From: Heritagella caecorum
Lineage (GTDB): Bacteria; Bacillota; Clostridia; Oscillospirales; Acutalibacteraceae
Assembly (NCBI GenBank): GCA_904419035.1
Contig: CAJFQL010000003.1
Span: 28,669 to 92,668, forward strand
Length of the DNA: 64,000 bases
Direction of reading: 5' to 3'
A program made the position numbers and the translations under genes. Under the pieces are notes generated by a model. It was given only the letters and a program-made list of their open reading frames with translations. It was not told where the DNA came from and ran no database searches. Positions 32,183 to 41,683 of the stretch are shown piece after piece. Numbering within the stretch: the stretch's first letter is position 1; each line of letters starts with the position of its first letter.

Positions 32183-32227
32183 AAAAAAACGGGCAGGCCG
32201 CCTTTTTGACAGCCCACCCGTTTTTCG
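32183..32227 (-). terminator. terminator after murF
   Basis: AACGGG and CCCGTT bracket an inner GC pairing, with a run of seven T on the minus strand, 12 bases after the murF stop. Confidence 0.78.
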
Positions 32228-32238
32228 GTTTCAAAAAT

Positions 32239-33612
32239 TTATGCGTTTCGCTGAAGCAGCGCCCGCACGATCTCTTCCATGTGCATCCCGCGGGAACCTT
32301 TTACCAGCACCGTGTCGCCGGGTTTCAGGTTTTCCTGCAGCCACGCGATCACCGTTTCGTTCGATTCTTCGTGGCGCACGGCCATGGAGGTGTGCCCATC
32401 CCGGGCCCCTTCGCAAATGGCAGCCGATTCCGGCCCGACGCACAGCAGTACGTCCACCCCATCGCGCACGCACGCCTGCCCGACGCTATAGTGGCCGCTG
32501 TGGCTCTCGGCGCCCAGTTCCAGCATGTCCCCCAGCACCGCGATGCGGCGCCCCATAACCGGCATGTCCCGGAGCAGCTGCAAGCTGCTGCGCATGGAAT
32601 CGGGGCTCGCATTATAGCAGTCGTCCACCACCGTCACATCCCCGGCGTGCAAAATCTGCTGCCGCATAGCTGGCGGCTCGTAGGACGCCAGGGCCTTTGC
32701 CGCTTTTACCGGGTCGGCCCCCATGGTTTCGGCCACCGCGATACTCACCGCCGCGTTGCGCACATTGTGAAGCCCCGGCGCCGGTACCGAAACCGGCAGG
32801 CACCCCGTGGGCGTTTGCAACGTAAAGCGCACGCCGGTTTCGTCCTGCTGCACATTTATGGCCCGGTACTCACATCCTTCCGACAGCCCGAAGGTAATAA
32901 GCCGCAGCGGTACTTGTCCTACTAGGCCCCGCAAGAGCTTGTCGTCCCCGTTAATAAACACCGGCTGCTCGGGGGTAAACCGGTCGGTGATGTGCAGCTT
33001 TTCGGCCAAAATATTTTCCTGGGTTTTCAGGTACGCAATGTGCGACACCCCGATATTGGTCATCACCGCCATCGTGGGGCAGGCGATCTCACTTAACCGG
33101 CCCATTTCACCGAAATTACTCATGCCCATTTCCACGACGGCGCAGTCGTGTTCCTCCGACAACTGGAACAGCGTTAGCGGCAAACCCACCTGGCTATTCT
33201 GGTTGCCGCGGGTGCGCATTACGCAAAACGCCGATGACAGCGCCAGCGCCACCATTTCCTTTGTGGTGGTTTTGCCCACGCTGCCGGTAATGCCCACCAC
33301 CGGCAGGGAAAACCGCTGCCGCCAAGCCCTGGCGGTATCCTGCAAGGCCCGCAGGGTGTCGTCCACCCGGATCAGCACCCGGTCATCCCGCAGCGTGCCC
33401 GGCCCCTGGGTAAAGGAACCGGCGGCCCCGGCTTGCAAGGTCGCGTCAATAAACACATGGGCGTCGGTGCGCTCCCCTTTGATCGGCACAAAAAGGCCCC
33501 CGGGGGTGCCTTCCCGGCTGTCGGTAAAAAAGGAGGTCACCACGGCCTGCGGGTCCCCGCACAAAAGGGTCCCGCCGCAGGCCGCGGCGATTTCGGCTGC
33601 CGTCATTTTCAT
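32239..33612 (-). CDS. murF: UDP-N-acetylmuramoyl-tripeptide--D-alanyl-D-alanine ligase
   Basis: A 457-residue Mur ligase that adds D-Ala-D-Ala to the UDP-MurNAc-tripeptide. The ATP-binding loop GSVGKTTTKEM is present, followed by TRGNQNSQVGLP and the late DCYNASPDSM motif typical of MurF. Length is normal. It overlaps murE by 4 bases, so both ligases of stem-peptide synthesis are made together in the cytoplasm. Confidence 0.95.
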   Translation of the reverse strand: MKMTAAEIAAACGGTLLCGDPQAVVTSFFTDSREGTPGGLFVPIKGERTDAHVFIDATLQAGAAGSFTQGPGTLRDDRVLIRVDDTLRALQDTARAWRQRFSLPVVGITGSVGKTTTKEMVALALSSAFCVMRTRGNQNSQVGLPLTLFQLSEEHDCAVVEMGMSNFGEMGRLSEIACPTMAVMTNIGVSHIAYLKTQENILAEKLHITDRFTPEQPVFINGDDKLLRGLVGQVPLRLITFGLSEGCEYRAINVQQDETGVRFTLQTPTGCLPVSVPAPGLHNVRNAAVSIAVAETMGADPVKAAKALASYEPPAMRQQILHAGDVTVVDDCYNASPDSMRSSLQLLRDMPVMGRRIAVLGDMLELGAESHSGHYSVGQACVRDGVDVLLCVGPESAAICEGARDGHTSMAVRHEESNETVIAWLQENLKPGDTVLVKGSRGMHMEEIVRALLQRNA

Positions 33613-35123
33613 CCCAGTTTGCCCTCCTTTTTCAGGTCGTCCAAAATTTCGCGGATCACAACCCGTTCGTCAAACGGATACTTGACCCCCTTGATTTCCT
33701 GGTAATCTTCGTGGCCTTTGCCCGCCAATACCACAATGTCACCGGGTTCGTGGTGTTCGATGCAGTAGCGGATGGCCTGTTTCCGGTCGGGGATTTCGAT
33801 GTGGCGGCCATTGGTTTTTTCCATGCCCACCAGGATGTCTTTGATAATATCGTTCACGTCCTCATACCGGGAGTTATCGGCGGTAATCACCGACAAATCC
33901 GCCAGGCGGCCGCTCATTTCGCCCATTTCGTACCGGCGGATCTTCGGGCGGTTGCCGCCCGCGCCGAATAGGCACACCAGGCGCTTGGGGTGATATTCCC
34001 GCAGGGTCGTCAAAATGCTCTCCATGCTCACGGCGTTGTGGGCGTAATCGATCAGCAGCGTAAAGTCCCCGGGTACCGGCACCGGTTCCACCCGGCCTTT
34101 TACGTGCACGTTATAAAGCCCGTGGCGCATGGCTTCTTCGTCACAGTCGAGGTGGCGGCACACCGCCATGGCCGCCAGGGCGTTATACACGCTAAAGCGC
34201 CCCGGGATGCCCACATCCAGCGAAAAATGCAGCGCGCCGTCCAGGGTAAAGTGTACCCCCAGGTACCCCGGGCGGCTGATGAGGTGGGCGTCTTTCGCGC
34301 GCAGGGCCGCATCGTGTTCGCACCCGTAGGTGTCCACCTCGCAGGTATGCCCCTGCAATACGCCCTGCCAGGCTTTATCATCCACATTCACAATGCCCAA
34401 CCGGCACTGCCGGAATAACAGGCTCTTGCAATATAGGTATTCTTCCATGTCCTTGTGTTCCGCGCCGCCGATGTGGTCGGGGGAAAAGTTCGTGAACAGC
34501 CCGATGTCATAGGTGATCCCCGCCACCCGGTGGGCTTTCAGCCCAATGGAAGACGCTTCCATCACGCAGCAGCGGCAGCCTTCTTCCACCATTTGCCTAA
34601 GGTAGCGCTGCACTTCATACGATTCGGGGGTGGTGTTGTCGGTGGGGATCACCTTGTCGCCGATCATCACGCCCATGGTGCCGATCATGCCGGTTTTGTG
34701 CCCGGCCTGTTCCAAAATGGCCCGCACCATGCACGCCGTGGTGGTTTTGCCTTTGGTCCCGGTGATGCCGACCATTTTCATCTCCCTACTGGGATGGCCG
34801 AAAAACGCCGCGCTCAAAAACGCCAGCGCCCGCCGGCAGTCGGGGGTGCGCAGTACCGGCACTTTTTGCACATCCACGTCGTGTTCCGTCAAAATGGCCG
34901 CCGCGCCTTTTTCCGCCGCCGCGGCAGCATAGGCATGGCCGTCGTGTACCGCCCCGGGCAGGCACACAAACAAACACCCCGGCTGTACTTTCCGGGAATC
35001 ATACACAATATCGGTCACATCCGTTTGGGACAAAGCGCCGGTTTCGGGAATCTCGTCCCCATCCGGCAGCGTAACGGCAACCCCTTCCTGACAGAGGTCG
35101 CGCAGTAATTCACCCAGCTGCAT
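33609..35123 (-). CDS. murE: UDP-N-acetylmuramoyl-L-alanyl-D-glutamate ligase MurE (probably diaminopimelate-adding)
   Basis: A 504-residue Mur ligase. GTKGKTTTACM is the ATP loop and MEASSIGL the carbamoyl-lysine/active-site region. The third-amino-acid specificity motif reads DNSR (TADNSRYED) rather than the canonical DNPR of diaminopimelate-adding enzymes; it is unlike the DDPN-type motif of lysine enzymes, so meso-diaminopimelate remains the likeliest substrate. The start at 35123 is set by AAAGGAGG 9 bases upstream. It stands before murF with a 4-base overlap. A GC hairpin lies in its leader. Confidence 0.93.
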   Translation of the reverse strand: MQLGELLRDLCQEGVAVTLPDGDEIPETGALSQTDVTDIVYDSRKVQPGCLFVCLPGAVHDGHAYAAAAAEKGAAAILTEHDVDVQKVPVLRTPDCRRALAFLSAAFFGHPSREMKMVGITGTKGKTTTACMVRAILEQAGHKTGMIGTMGVMIGDKVIPTDNTTPESYEVQRYLRQMVEEGCRCCVMEASSIGLKAHRVAGITYDIGLFTNFSPDHIGGAEHKDMEEYLYCKSLLFRQCRLGIVNVDDKAWQGVLQGHTCEVDTYGCEHDAALRAKDAHLISRPGYLGVHFTLDGALHFSLDVGIPGRFSVYNALAAMAVCRHLDCDEEAMRHGLYNVHVKGRVEPVPVPGDFTLLIDYAHNAVSMESILTTLREYHPKRLVCLFGAGGNRPKIRRYEMGEMSGRLADLSVITADNSRYEDVNDIIKDILVGMEKTNGRHIEIPDRKQAIRYCIEHHEPGDIVVLAGKGHEDYQEIKGVKYPFDERVVIREILDDLKKEGKLG

Positions 35124-35152
35124 AAAAAGCATCCTCCTTTTTCCCTGCCCGC

Positions 35153-35173
35153 CCCGCCGCTTTTTGCGGCGGG
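35153..35173. other. GC hairpin in the murE leader
   Basis: CCCGCCGC-TTTTT-GCGGCGGG, a perfect 8-bp stem between the Ca2+-ATPase stop and murE. No T-run follows on the minus strand, so termination would be weak; it may be a 3'/5' end stabiliser. Confidence 0.5.
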
Positions 35174-35219
35174 CGAACCGGTTTTCTCTTATCGATGATA
35201 CTCTTTCTTTTCCCGTCTG

Positions 35220-37859
35220 TCAATTCCGGGCACGGCGGCGGCGGTGCCTTCTTCTCCCTTCCCCCAGTTTGCCCAGTTCCGCGGGGATTAGCGGCATGAA
35301 GCTCAAGAAAAGGATTTCGCCCCAGGCAAAAAGCGGCAGCCCTACGGTACCGAACACGGCCCCCAATACGGGCACCACCATCACAAGGGTTTGCAAAAGC
35401 GCGCCCACCAGCGCCGCTGCCAGCAGCCGCCCGCTTTTGCGCAGCCCGCCGCGGCAAATGGGCACCCGCGCGTGCATGTTCAGGGTGTGCACCAGCTGCG
35501 AAAAGCTCAGCACGCCAAACGCCATGGTGCGCCCGGCCGCCGCCGACCCAAGCTGCCCCTGCCCCAGCACAAACGCCAGGAGCGCCAAGGCCCCGATCAG
35601 GCACCCTTCCAGCAGCATAACGACGCCTTCGCCCTTTTCGAACAGCCGCCGGCCCGGCCGCGGCGGGCGGTCCATCAGCCCGTCTTCGCACGGGTCTACC
35701 CCCAGCGCCAAGGCGGGAAGCGAATCGGTCACCAGATTCACCCACAATAGCTGTACAGCTAGGAGCGGTTCGGGCCACCCCAGCAAAAACGCCAGCAGCA
35801 CGGTCAAAATTTCCCCGGTGTTGCACGACAGCAGGAAATGGACGGTTTTGCGGATGTTTTCAAAAATCGCCCGCCCCTGGCGCACCGCTTCCACAATGGT
35901 TTCGAACCGGTCGTCGGCCAGTACCATATCGGCCGCCTGGCGGGCCACCTGGGTGCCCCCTTTGCCCATGGCGCAGCCGATGTCCGCCATGCGCAAGGCC
36001 GGGGCGTCGTTGATGCCGTCGCCGGTCATGGCGGTGACAAACCCTCTCTTTTGAAATAGGCTCACAAGCTGCACTTTGTGTTTGGGCTGTACCCGGGCAA
36101 ACACCCGGCATGTCTGCGCCCGTTGCCACAGGGTTTCGTCCGTCATCTGGTCGAGTTCCCGCCCGGTGATCACCGTCCCGTCATTTGTTAACCCAATCTG
36201 CTGGGCAATGGCCGCCGCGGTGGCCGGTTGGTCCCCGGTAATCATCACCACGCGGATGCCCGCCTTGCGGCACACCCGCACCGCCTGCTTCACGCCTTTG
36301 CGGGGCGGGTCTTCCATGCCCACCAGCCCCAAAAAGCACAGCGGCACGCTGCCTTCCCGCCCCGGTCCGGGCAGGGGCCCCCGGTACACCCCCACGGCCA
36401 GCACCCGCAGGGCCTGCCCGGCCATCTGCTCGTTTTCCTTTAAAATACGGCCCCGCTCCTCAGGCGAAAGCGCCCCCGGCCCGCCTTTGACCCGGCGGCT
36501 GTCGCACCGCGCCAGGATGATTTCCGGCGCGCCTTTTACGACCATCAGCCCCTGCCCCCCGGGGCCTTCGTGCAGGGACGTCATCTGCTTTTCTTTGGAA
36601 GAAAACGGGATCTGCCGCCGGGTGGGGAATTTTTCCCGCAGCTGCCCTAAAGGCGTCCGGCACGCCTGCACCAGCGCTTTTTCCGTGGGTTCCCCCTCGA
36701 TTTTGCCCCGCTTTTCTTCGCAGCTGCTGCATAACGCGCAGCAGCCCAAAATCTCCTGGGCCTGGGGGGACGATAGGTCATAGGGGGTAAGCCCGCTGCT
36801 CACTTTGGTGACCGTCATGTGCCCACAGGTGAGCGTCCCGGTTTTGTCGGTGCAGATCACCCCCGCGCTGCCCAGGGTCTCCACCGCGGGCAACCGGCGG
36901 ATCACGGCTTTCCGCCCGGCCAGCCGCCGCACCCCGCAGGCCAGCACCACCGTCACCACGGCGGGCAGCCCTTCGGGAATGGCGGCCACCGCCAAGCTCA
37001 CGGCAATCAGGAACATCGGCAGGACGTCCCTATGCTGAACCACCCCCAAAAGGAACAGCGCCGCGCAAATCCCCAGCACCGCCAGCCCCAACGTTTTGCC
37101 CATGCGGGCCAGCTTTTCCTGTAACGGGGTGCGCGGCGCCTCGCTTTGCGCCAGCATGGAAGCGATCTGCCCCATATGGGTGTGCATGCCGGTTTGAGTT
37201 ACTACCATTTCGCCGTCCCCGGCCACCACACTGGTACCGGCATACGCCATGTTGGCGCACTCCGCCGGGGGCGCGCCCTGGGGCGCCAGCTGTCCGGCGT
37301 TTTTGGGCACCGGCACCGATTCCCCTGTCAGCGCCGATTCGTCGGTTTTCATGCCGTTTTCCAGCAGCAGCCGCCCATCGGCGGGCACAATATCCCCGGC
37401 CTTTAGGAGTAAAATGTCCCCGGGCACCAATTCATTTGCATCCACCACGCCCACCTGGCCGCCGCGCCGCACCCGGGCTTTGGGCGCCGACAGTTTTTTC
37501 AGCGCGTCAATGGCCTTTTCGGCGCGGCTTTCCTGCACGGTGCCGATGAGCGCGTTGCAGGTGACAATCCCCAAAATAATCAGCGGGTCGGGGGACAGCC
37601 CTTCGCCCTGCCACAGCGACACGCCCCCGGAAATCAGGGCGGCCGCTAATAGCACCAGAATCATAAAATCGGCAAACTGGCGGAAAAACCGCCGCAAAGG
37701 CCCTTCTTTCTTCGCCCCTTCCAGTTCGTTTTTGCCCCACACGGCCTGCCGCTGCTGCACCTGCCCCGGGCTCAGGCCCTTTTCCCGGCCGGTTTTCAGC
37801 TTTTCCAGGACCTGTGGGCCCGTCAGGGTCTGCGGTTCCTGTTCCCGTTTTTTCATCAT
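35220..37859 (-). CDS. calcium-transporting P-type ATPase (P2A)
   Basis: An 879-residue P-type ATPase. An N-terminal cation-ATPase domain is followed by TGES in the actuator domain (SALTGESVPV), PEGLP in helix 4, the phosphorylation motif DKTGTLTCG, and GDGINDAPAL in the hinge. Helix 6 keeps the Ca2+ ligands Asn and Asp in NLVTDSLPALALG, as in SERCA-type pumps, so calcium export is likely. About ten membrane helices. AAGGAG lies 8 bases before the ATG at 37859. Confidence 0.93.
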   Translation of the reverse strand: MMKKREQEPQTLTGPQVLEKLKTGREKGLSPGQVQQRQAVWGKNELEGAKKEGPLRRFFRQFADFMILVLLAAALISGGVSLWQGEGLSPDPLIILGIVTCNALIGTVQESRAEKAIDALKKLSAPKARVRRGGQVGVVDANELVPGDILLLKAGDIVPADGRLLLENGMKTDESALTGESVPVPKNAGQLAPQGAPPAECANMAYAGTSVVAGDGEMVVTQTGMHTHMGQIASMLAQSEAPRTPLQEKLARMGKTLGLAVLGICAALFLLGVVQHRDVLPMFLIAVSLAVAAIPEGLPAVVTVVLACGVRRLAGRKAVIRRLPAVETLGSAGVICTDKTGTLTCGHMTVTKVSSGLTPYDLSSPQAQEILGCCALCSSCEEKRGKIEGEPTEKALVQACRTPLGQLREKFPTRRQIPFSSKEKQMTSLHEGPGGQGLMVVKGAPEIILARCDSRRVKGGPGALSPEERGRILKENEQMAGQALRVLAVGVYRGPLPGPGREGSVPLCFLGLVGMEDPPRKGVKQAVRVCRKAGIRVVMITGDQPATAAAIAQQIGLTNDGTVITGRELDQMTDETLWQRAQTCRVFARVQPKHKVQLVSLFQKRGFVTAMTGDGINDAPALRMADIGCAMGKGGTQVARQAADMVLADDRFETIVEAVRQGRAIFENIRKTVHFLLSCNTGEILTVLLAFLLGWPEPLLAVQLLWVNLVTDSLPALALGVDPCEDGLMDRPPRPGRRLFEKGEGVVMLLEGCLIGALALLAFVLGQGQLGSAAAGRTMAFGVLSFSQLVHTLNMHARVPICRGGLRKSGRLLAAALVGALLQTLVMVVPVLGAVFGTVGLPLFAWGEILFLSFMPLIPAELGKLGEGRRRHRRRRARN

Positions 37860-38051
37860 GCCGCCCGCTCCTTCCCTTGTGCGCCCGTATCGATAGCGCT
37901 TTTTTGCCTAATCCTATGTAGACAGAAGGAAAAATATGTCCAAGGCGCTTTTGGGATTCTCATTTCCCTTTCTTCATGGTATACTAAAGAACATATCTTT
38001 AAAGAATCAATCTTTTCGAACCAACCGGTTCGGGCACAAGGAGGCGTATCC

Positions 38052-38624
38052 ATGCCGGATTTTATCACCCAAGTGGATGAAACCATCATTTTCTGGGTAC
38101 AAACCCATTTGCACAACGCATTTACCGACCCGTTTTTTTCCCTCATTACCCATTTAGGCGACGCGGGGCTTATCTGGATCATTCTTGGCGTTTGCCTGCT
38201 CATCCCCCGGCGGTCCCGGTGGTGGGGGGCTTTACTCCTTATTGGGCTAGTCTCGTCGTATGTCATCGGTGACCTGCTCATGAAAAACCTGGTGGCACGC
38301 CCGCGGCCGTGCCACGATTTTCCCGAAGTGATGCTGCTCATTTCTGGGCCCAGCAGCTATTCGTTCCCGTCGGGGCACAGCTTTTCCAGCATGACCTGTG
38401 CCTGTTTACTGTGCCGGTTCCATAAAAAGGCCGGGGCGGCTGCCGTGGTGCTGGCGCTGCTGATCGCCTTTTCCCGCATTTTCCTGTTTGTGCACTATCC
38501 GTTTGATGTGTTCACAGGGCTGGTGCTGGGGCTTTTGTGGTCGCTGCTATTGTGGAAACTCGTGCTGTTTTCCCCGCTGCGCCATCATTTCCGCGAAGAA
38601 AAACTCACGGTGCTGCACCGCTAA
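38052..38624 (+). CDS. PAP2-family membrane phosphatase
   Basis: A 190-residue integral membrane phosphatase with the three PAP2 motifs: KNLVARPRP, SYSFPSGHS and SRIFLFVHYPFD. Relatives dephosphorylate undecaprenyl pyrophosphate (BcrC type) or phosphatidylglycerophosphate; the exact substrate cannot be read. CAAGGAGG lies before the ATG. A -10 box TATACT is at 37980-37985 but its -35 is poor. Single gene followed by a perfect terminator. Confidence 0.88.
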   Translation: MPDFITQVDETIIFWVQTHLHNAFTDPFFSLITHLGDAGLIWIILGVCLLIPRRSRWWGALLLIGLVSSYVIGDLLMKNLVARPRPCHDFPEVMLLISGPSSYSFPSGHSFSSMTCACLLCRFHKKAGAAAVVLALLIAFSRIFLFVHYPFDVFTGLVLGLLWSLLLWKLVLFSPLRHHFREEKLTVLHR

Positions 38625-38654
38625 CGGCATACCCCCGTACAGCACCGCTAGGCA

Positions 38655-38697
38655 TAAAAAAAGGAAGGATGAAACAAAAATCATCCTTCCTTTTTCT
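38655..38697. terminator. bidirectional terminator (15-bp perfect stem)
   Basis: AAAAAGGAAGGATGA pairs with TCATCCTTCCTTTTT around an 8-base loop. It separates the convergent PAP2 and LURP-one genes. Confidence 0.88.
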
Positions 38698-38699
38698 TT

Positions 38700-39200
38700 T
38701 TACAGTTGTCCTCCGGCCAGCGGCGCCGGCGCCATGCGCCCGGTGGATAAATCGATGATCACCGCAATGCACAAACAGCACAGGGCTTTGTCTTCTTCGT
38801 CCGGCAGGGTCACCCCGTACGCCGTGCGCCCGTTGTGCACCGTAAACCCGTGGGTCATCAGCACCTGGCCGCTCTGGTCGGCCACATCAAAACTGCGGGT
38901 CACCGTGTCGCCGCGCACATGCCACAATAGCCCCTGCAGCTGCAGCGCCGGCCGGTGCCCGATAAACCGCTTCATCAGCGAAAATTCCCGGCCGTTTGCC
39001 AGGCTCACCCGATAATACCCCAGGCAATCGGACCCAAACCGGCGGATGGATGCCTTTTCCTGGCGGTTTTGGTCCATCAGCCCAAACACTCCGTGCAGCC
39101 CCAGGTACTGCCCGCGCACCGTATACAGCATGTCACCTTGCGGCCCGTACACGGTGAACAGCGCTTCGGGGGACCGTTCCTGTATCATCATCACCTTCAA
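38700..39200 (-). CDS. LURP-one-related (LOR/Tubby-like) protein
   Basis: A 166-residue beta-rich protein of the LURP-one family (GDMLYTVRGQYLGLHG, GREFSLMKRFIGHRP, DVADQSGQVL). Bacterial members such as YxjI have no settled function; the fold resembles Tubby and phospholipid scramblases. Start choice is uncertain: the TTG at 39200 lies 8 bases after AAGGAGG, whereas the ATGs at 39191 and 39188 are farther away. It is encoded 35 bases after the HAD phosphatase and probably shares its transcript. Confidence 0.8.
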   Translation of the reverse strand: MKVMMIQERSPEALFTVYGPQGDMLYTVRGQYLGLHGVFGLMDQNRQEKASIRRFGSDCLGYYRVSLANGREFSLMKRFIGHRPALQLQGLLWHVRGDTVTRSFDVADQSGQVLMTHGFTVHNGRTAYGVTLPDEEDKALCCLCIAVIIDLSTGRMAPAPLAGGQL

Positions 39201-39235
39201 AAGCGGCTCCTCCTTTTCTTCCGGTTTGAGGTGGT

Positions 39236-39889
39236 TTATTTCAAAATCTCTTCCAAAAGGGCTTTGGGCGTATCCACCAGGGTAGTGGCGCCGTGCTCCA
39301 GCAAAAACGCCCGGTCCCGGAACCCCCATGTACACGAGAGGCACCGCAGCCCCGCGTTGCGGGCGGTTTCAATATCTACGTCGGAATCCCCCACATACAC
39401 CGTGTGGGCCGCGTCGCTTTTGAGTTCCTCCATACACGCCAGCACCGCGTCGGGCGCCGGTTTGCGCCGCACACCGGGGCGTTCGCCCACAGCCACCGGC
39501 ACCAGCGGCCCGAAAAACCGCTGGCACAGCGATTTCACGGCAAAATCCGCCTTGTTCGATAAGATGCCCATCTTCACCCCGTTCGCTTGCAGCTGATGCA
39601 GCATCTCCATCACGCCGGGGTACGGCTGGGTGGTATCCAGGCAATGTGCCCCGTAGTGTTCCCGGAATACCTGCAAGGTTTCTTCATACTTGGGGTTTTC
39701 TTTGCCTCCGGGGATCGACCGGGCAATGAGCAGCCCAATCCCGTTGCCCACAAACCGGCGCACGTCGTCCAGCGTGTGGGTCGCAAAGCCCATTTTTTCC
39801 ATGGCCGCGTTGGTGCTGGCGGTCAAATCCCCCAGCGTATTCAGTAGCGTGCCGTCCAAATCGAACAAAACCGTTTTTTCACTGTTCAT
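39236..39889 (-). CDS. HAD-family phosphoglycolate phosphatase-like hydrolase
   Basis: A 217-residue HAD subfamily IA protein with the nucleophile motif FDLDGTLLNT, the helical cap (about 15-85), SNKAD as motif II, the Lys in RKPAPDAV and GDSDVDIETARNAG as motif IV. Such enzymes dephosphorylate 2-phosphoglycolate or related small phosphates. The ATG at 39889 follows GAAGGAAG. It is the first gene of a probable two-gene unit with the LURP-one gene. Confidence 0.88.
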   Translation of the reverse strand: MNSEKTVLFDLDGTLLNTLGDLTASTNAAMEKMGFATHTLDDVRRFVGNGIGLLIARSIPGGKENPKYEETLQVFREHYGAHCLDTTQPYPGVMEMLHQLQANGVKMGILSNKADFAVKSLCQRFFGPLVPVAVGERPGVRRKPAPDAVLACMEELKSDAAHTVYVGDSDVDIETARNAGLRCLSCTWGFRDRAFLLEHGATTLVDTPKALLEEILK

Positions 39890-39918
39890 AATTCTTCCTT
39901 CTTCCCTGCATGGCAAAG

Positions 39919-39950
39919 AAGCCCGCCCTCTTATCCGGCAGGCTTTTTAC
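39919..39950. terminator. terminator after the PTS IIA gene
   Basis: AAGCCCGCC pairs with GGCAGGCTT (one wobble pair), with T-rich flanks, 19 bases after the IIA stop. Confidence 0.65.
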
Positions 39951-39968
39951 TCCAGGCTTTTGGCCTTT

Positions 39969-40484
39969 TTATTCCCGAATCTGCGTTTCTTCCTCTTCAC
40001 CGTATTTCCACACCCAGTCGATGCCCGCCTGTACCTGGCCCTGGGCCGCTTCTTTCACTTCCCACAGGTTATTTTCCAGCAGCAATACCGGGGTGATGGT
40101 GGAGCAGCCGTACTGGTGCAATAGGTTCATATCCGCCCGGCACACCAAATCCCCGGCCTGCACTTCGTCCCCCGGGCGCACCCGGGGCGCAAACCCCCGT
40201 TCGCCCACTTTCACCGTATCCAGCCCGATATGCACGAACACTTCGGCGCCGTCGCGGCTGCGAATGGCAAACGCGTGCCCGGTGGGGGCCATATAGCTGA
40301 CCACCCCGTCAATCGGCGAGAGCACTTCGCCGTCGGTCATCTCAATCGCCGCGCCAAATCCCATGGACCCATGGGAAAAGGCCGTATCCGGCACGTCTTC
40401 CAGCGGCACAATATCGCCGCTCACCGGCGCCCAGACTGTCTGCTGTTCCGGGACTTTTTCCTCTTTTCTTTTCCACCAAAACAT
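39969..40484 (-). CDS. PTS glucose-type IIA component
   Basis: A 171-residue free-standing EIIA of the Glc family. Both active-site histidines are present: His70 in APTGHAFAIRS and His85 (phosphorylated) in VFVHIGLDTV, and the GDEVQAGDLV turn follows. It takes phosphate from HPr and passes it to a sugar-specific IIBC. No PTS permease is encoded nearby, so it must serve transporters elsewhere. It has its own terminator. Confidence 0.9.
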   Translation of the reverse strand: MFWWKRKEEKVPEQQTVWAPVSGDIVPLEDVPDTAFSHGSMGFGAAIEMTDGEVLSPIDGVVSYMAPTGHAFAIRSRDGAEVFVHIGLDTVKVGERGFAPRVRPGDEVQAGDLVCRADMNLLHQYGCSTITPVLLLENNLWEVKEAAQGQVQAGIDWVWKYGEEEETQIRE

Positions 40485-40677
40485 GGTTCGGTTCCCCCTT
40501 TCGGGATGTGCAAAAGATATCGTTTTTTATTTTATCACAATTGCCCCCCTTTTTTCCACCCTCTTTTTCACATTGGGAGGCACACGGCCTGTTTTCGCGC
40601 CTTTTTTTCAAAAAAGCCGCCCCGCTTTTCCCCCTTTTATGGTATGATAAAAAGAAAAAAAGTAGGAGGCCGGATTC

Positions 40678-41664
40678 ATGGAAAAAGAAAAAATCCTCGT
40701 CATGCTGCCCACCACCGAAGAGGAACGCCAGGCGTTCTACCGGGCAGCGCCCGACGCGGACGTATATTGCTGCCTGCCCGAAGAAGCCACCCGGGACAGG
40801 ATTCAATGGGCCAATGTCATTTTTGGTTCCCCTGCGATTGACGACGTGCGGGGCAGCCAAAACCTGCGCTGGCTGCAAAGCAATGCCGCCGGACCGGACG
40901 GGTATCTGAAACCGGGTGTCCTGCCCGAAGGCTGCCAGCTCACCAACGCCAGCGGCAGCTATGGGCTGGCGATTTCGGAACATATGCTGGGCATGCTGCT
41001 CATGCTGCTGAAAAAACTGCACACCTACCGCGACAGCCAGCACCGCCACGAATGGAAAAGCCAGGGTTCGGTCAAGAGCATCTGGGGCTCCACCGTGCTG
41101 GTACTGGGGATGGGGGACATCGGCGGCGAATTTGCCCGCCGCTGCCAGGCCCTGGGCGCTCACGTCATCGGCGTACGCCGGCAGGATACGAAGAAGCCTG
41201 ACTATGTGGACGAGCTGCACCTGATCGGCGATCTCGATACCCTGCTGCCCCGGGCCGACGTGGTGGCCATCGCCATGCCCGGCACGCCGGAAACCAAAGG
41301 GATGTTTGATGACGAGCGCCTCTCGCGCATGAAGGAAGGCAGTATCATCCTCAACGTGGGCCGCGGCTCCATTATCGACACCGCCGCCCTCACCCGGGCC
41401 CTGCAAAGTGGGCACCTCTCCGGCGCGGGGCTGGATGTCACCGACCCGGAACCCCTGCCCGATGACTGCCCCCTGTGGGACATCCCGTCGGCCCTGATTA
41501 CCCCCCATGTCAGCGGATTTTTCCACCTGCGGGAAACGCTCACCCGCATTTTGCAGCTGTGCGTGGAAAACCTCACCCGCTGGGAAAACGGCCAGCCCTT
41601 GTTAAACCGCATGGACCCGCAAACCGGTTACCGCAGCACGGAAAACCGCAATGTGCGCCCCTAA
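40678..41664 (+). CDS. D-2-hydroxyacid dehydrogenase (NAD-binding)
   Basis: A 328-residue enzyme with a split catalytic domain and a Rossmann domain (VLGMGDIGGEFARR). Catalytic Arg lies in NVGRGSIID, Glu in the DPEPLP region and His in TPHVSGFF. The family reduces 2-oxoacids to D-hydroxyacids or acts as phosphoglycerate-type dehydrogenases; the substrate is not evident. GTAGGAGG precedes the ATG. The 193-base gap upstream shows only a -10-like TATGAT at 40643-40648. A GNAT gene follows closely and is probably co-transcribed. Confidence 0.88.
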   Translation: MEKEKILVMLPTTEEERQAFYRAAPDADVYCCLPEEATRDRIQWANVIFGSPAIDDVRGSQNLRWLQSNAAGPDGYLKPGVLPEGCQLTNASGSYGLAISEHMLGMLLMLLKKLHTYRDSQHRHEWKSQGSVKSIWGSTVLVLGMGDIGGEFARRCQALGAHVIGVRRQDTKKPDYVDELHLIGDLDTLLPRADVVAIAMPGTPETKGMFDDERLSRMKEGSIILNVGRGSIIDTAALTRALQSGHLSGAGLDVTDPEPLPDDCPLWDIPSALITPHVSGFFHLRETLTRILQLCVENLTRWENGQPLLNRMDPQTGYRSTENRNVRP

Positions 41665-41683
41665 GGGAAAGGAGTCTATGTCC

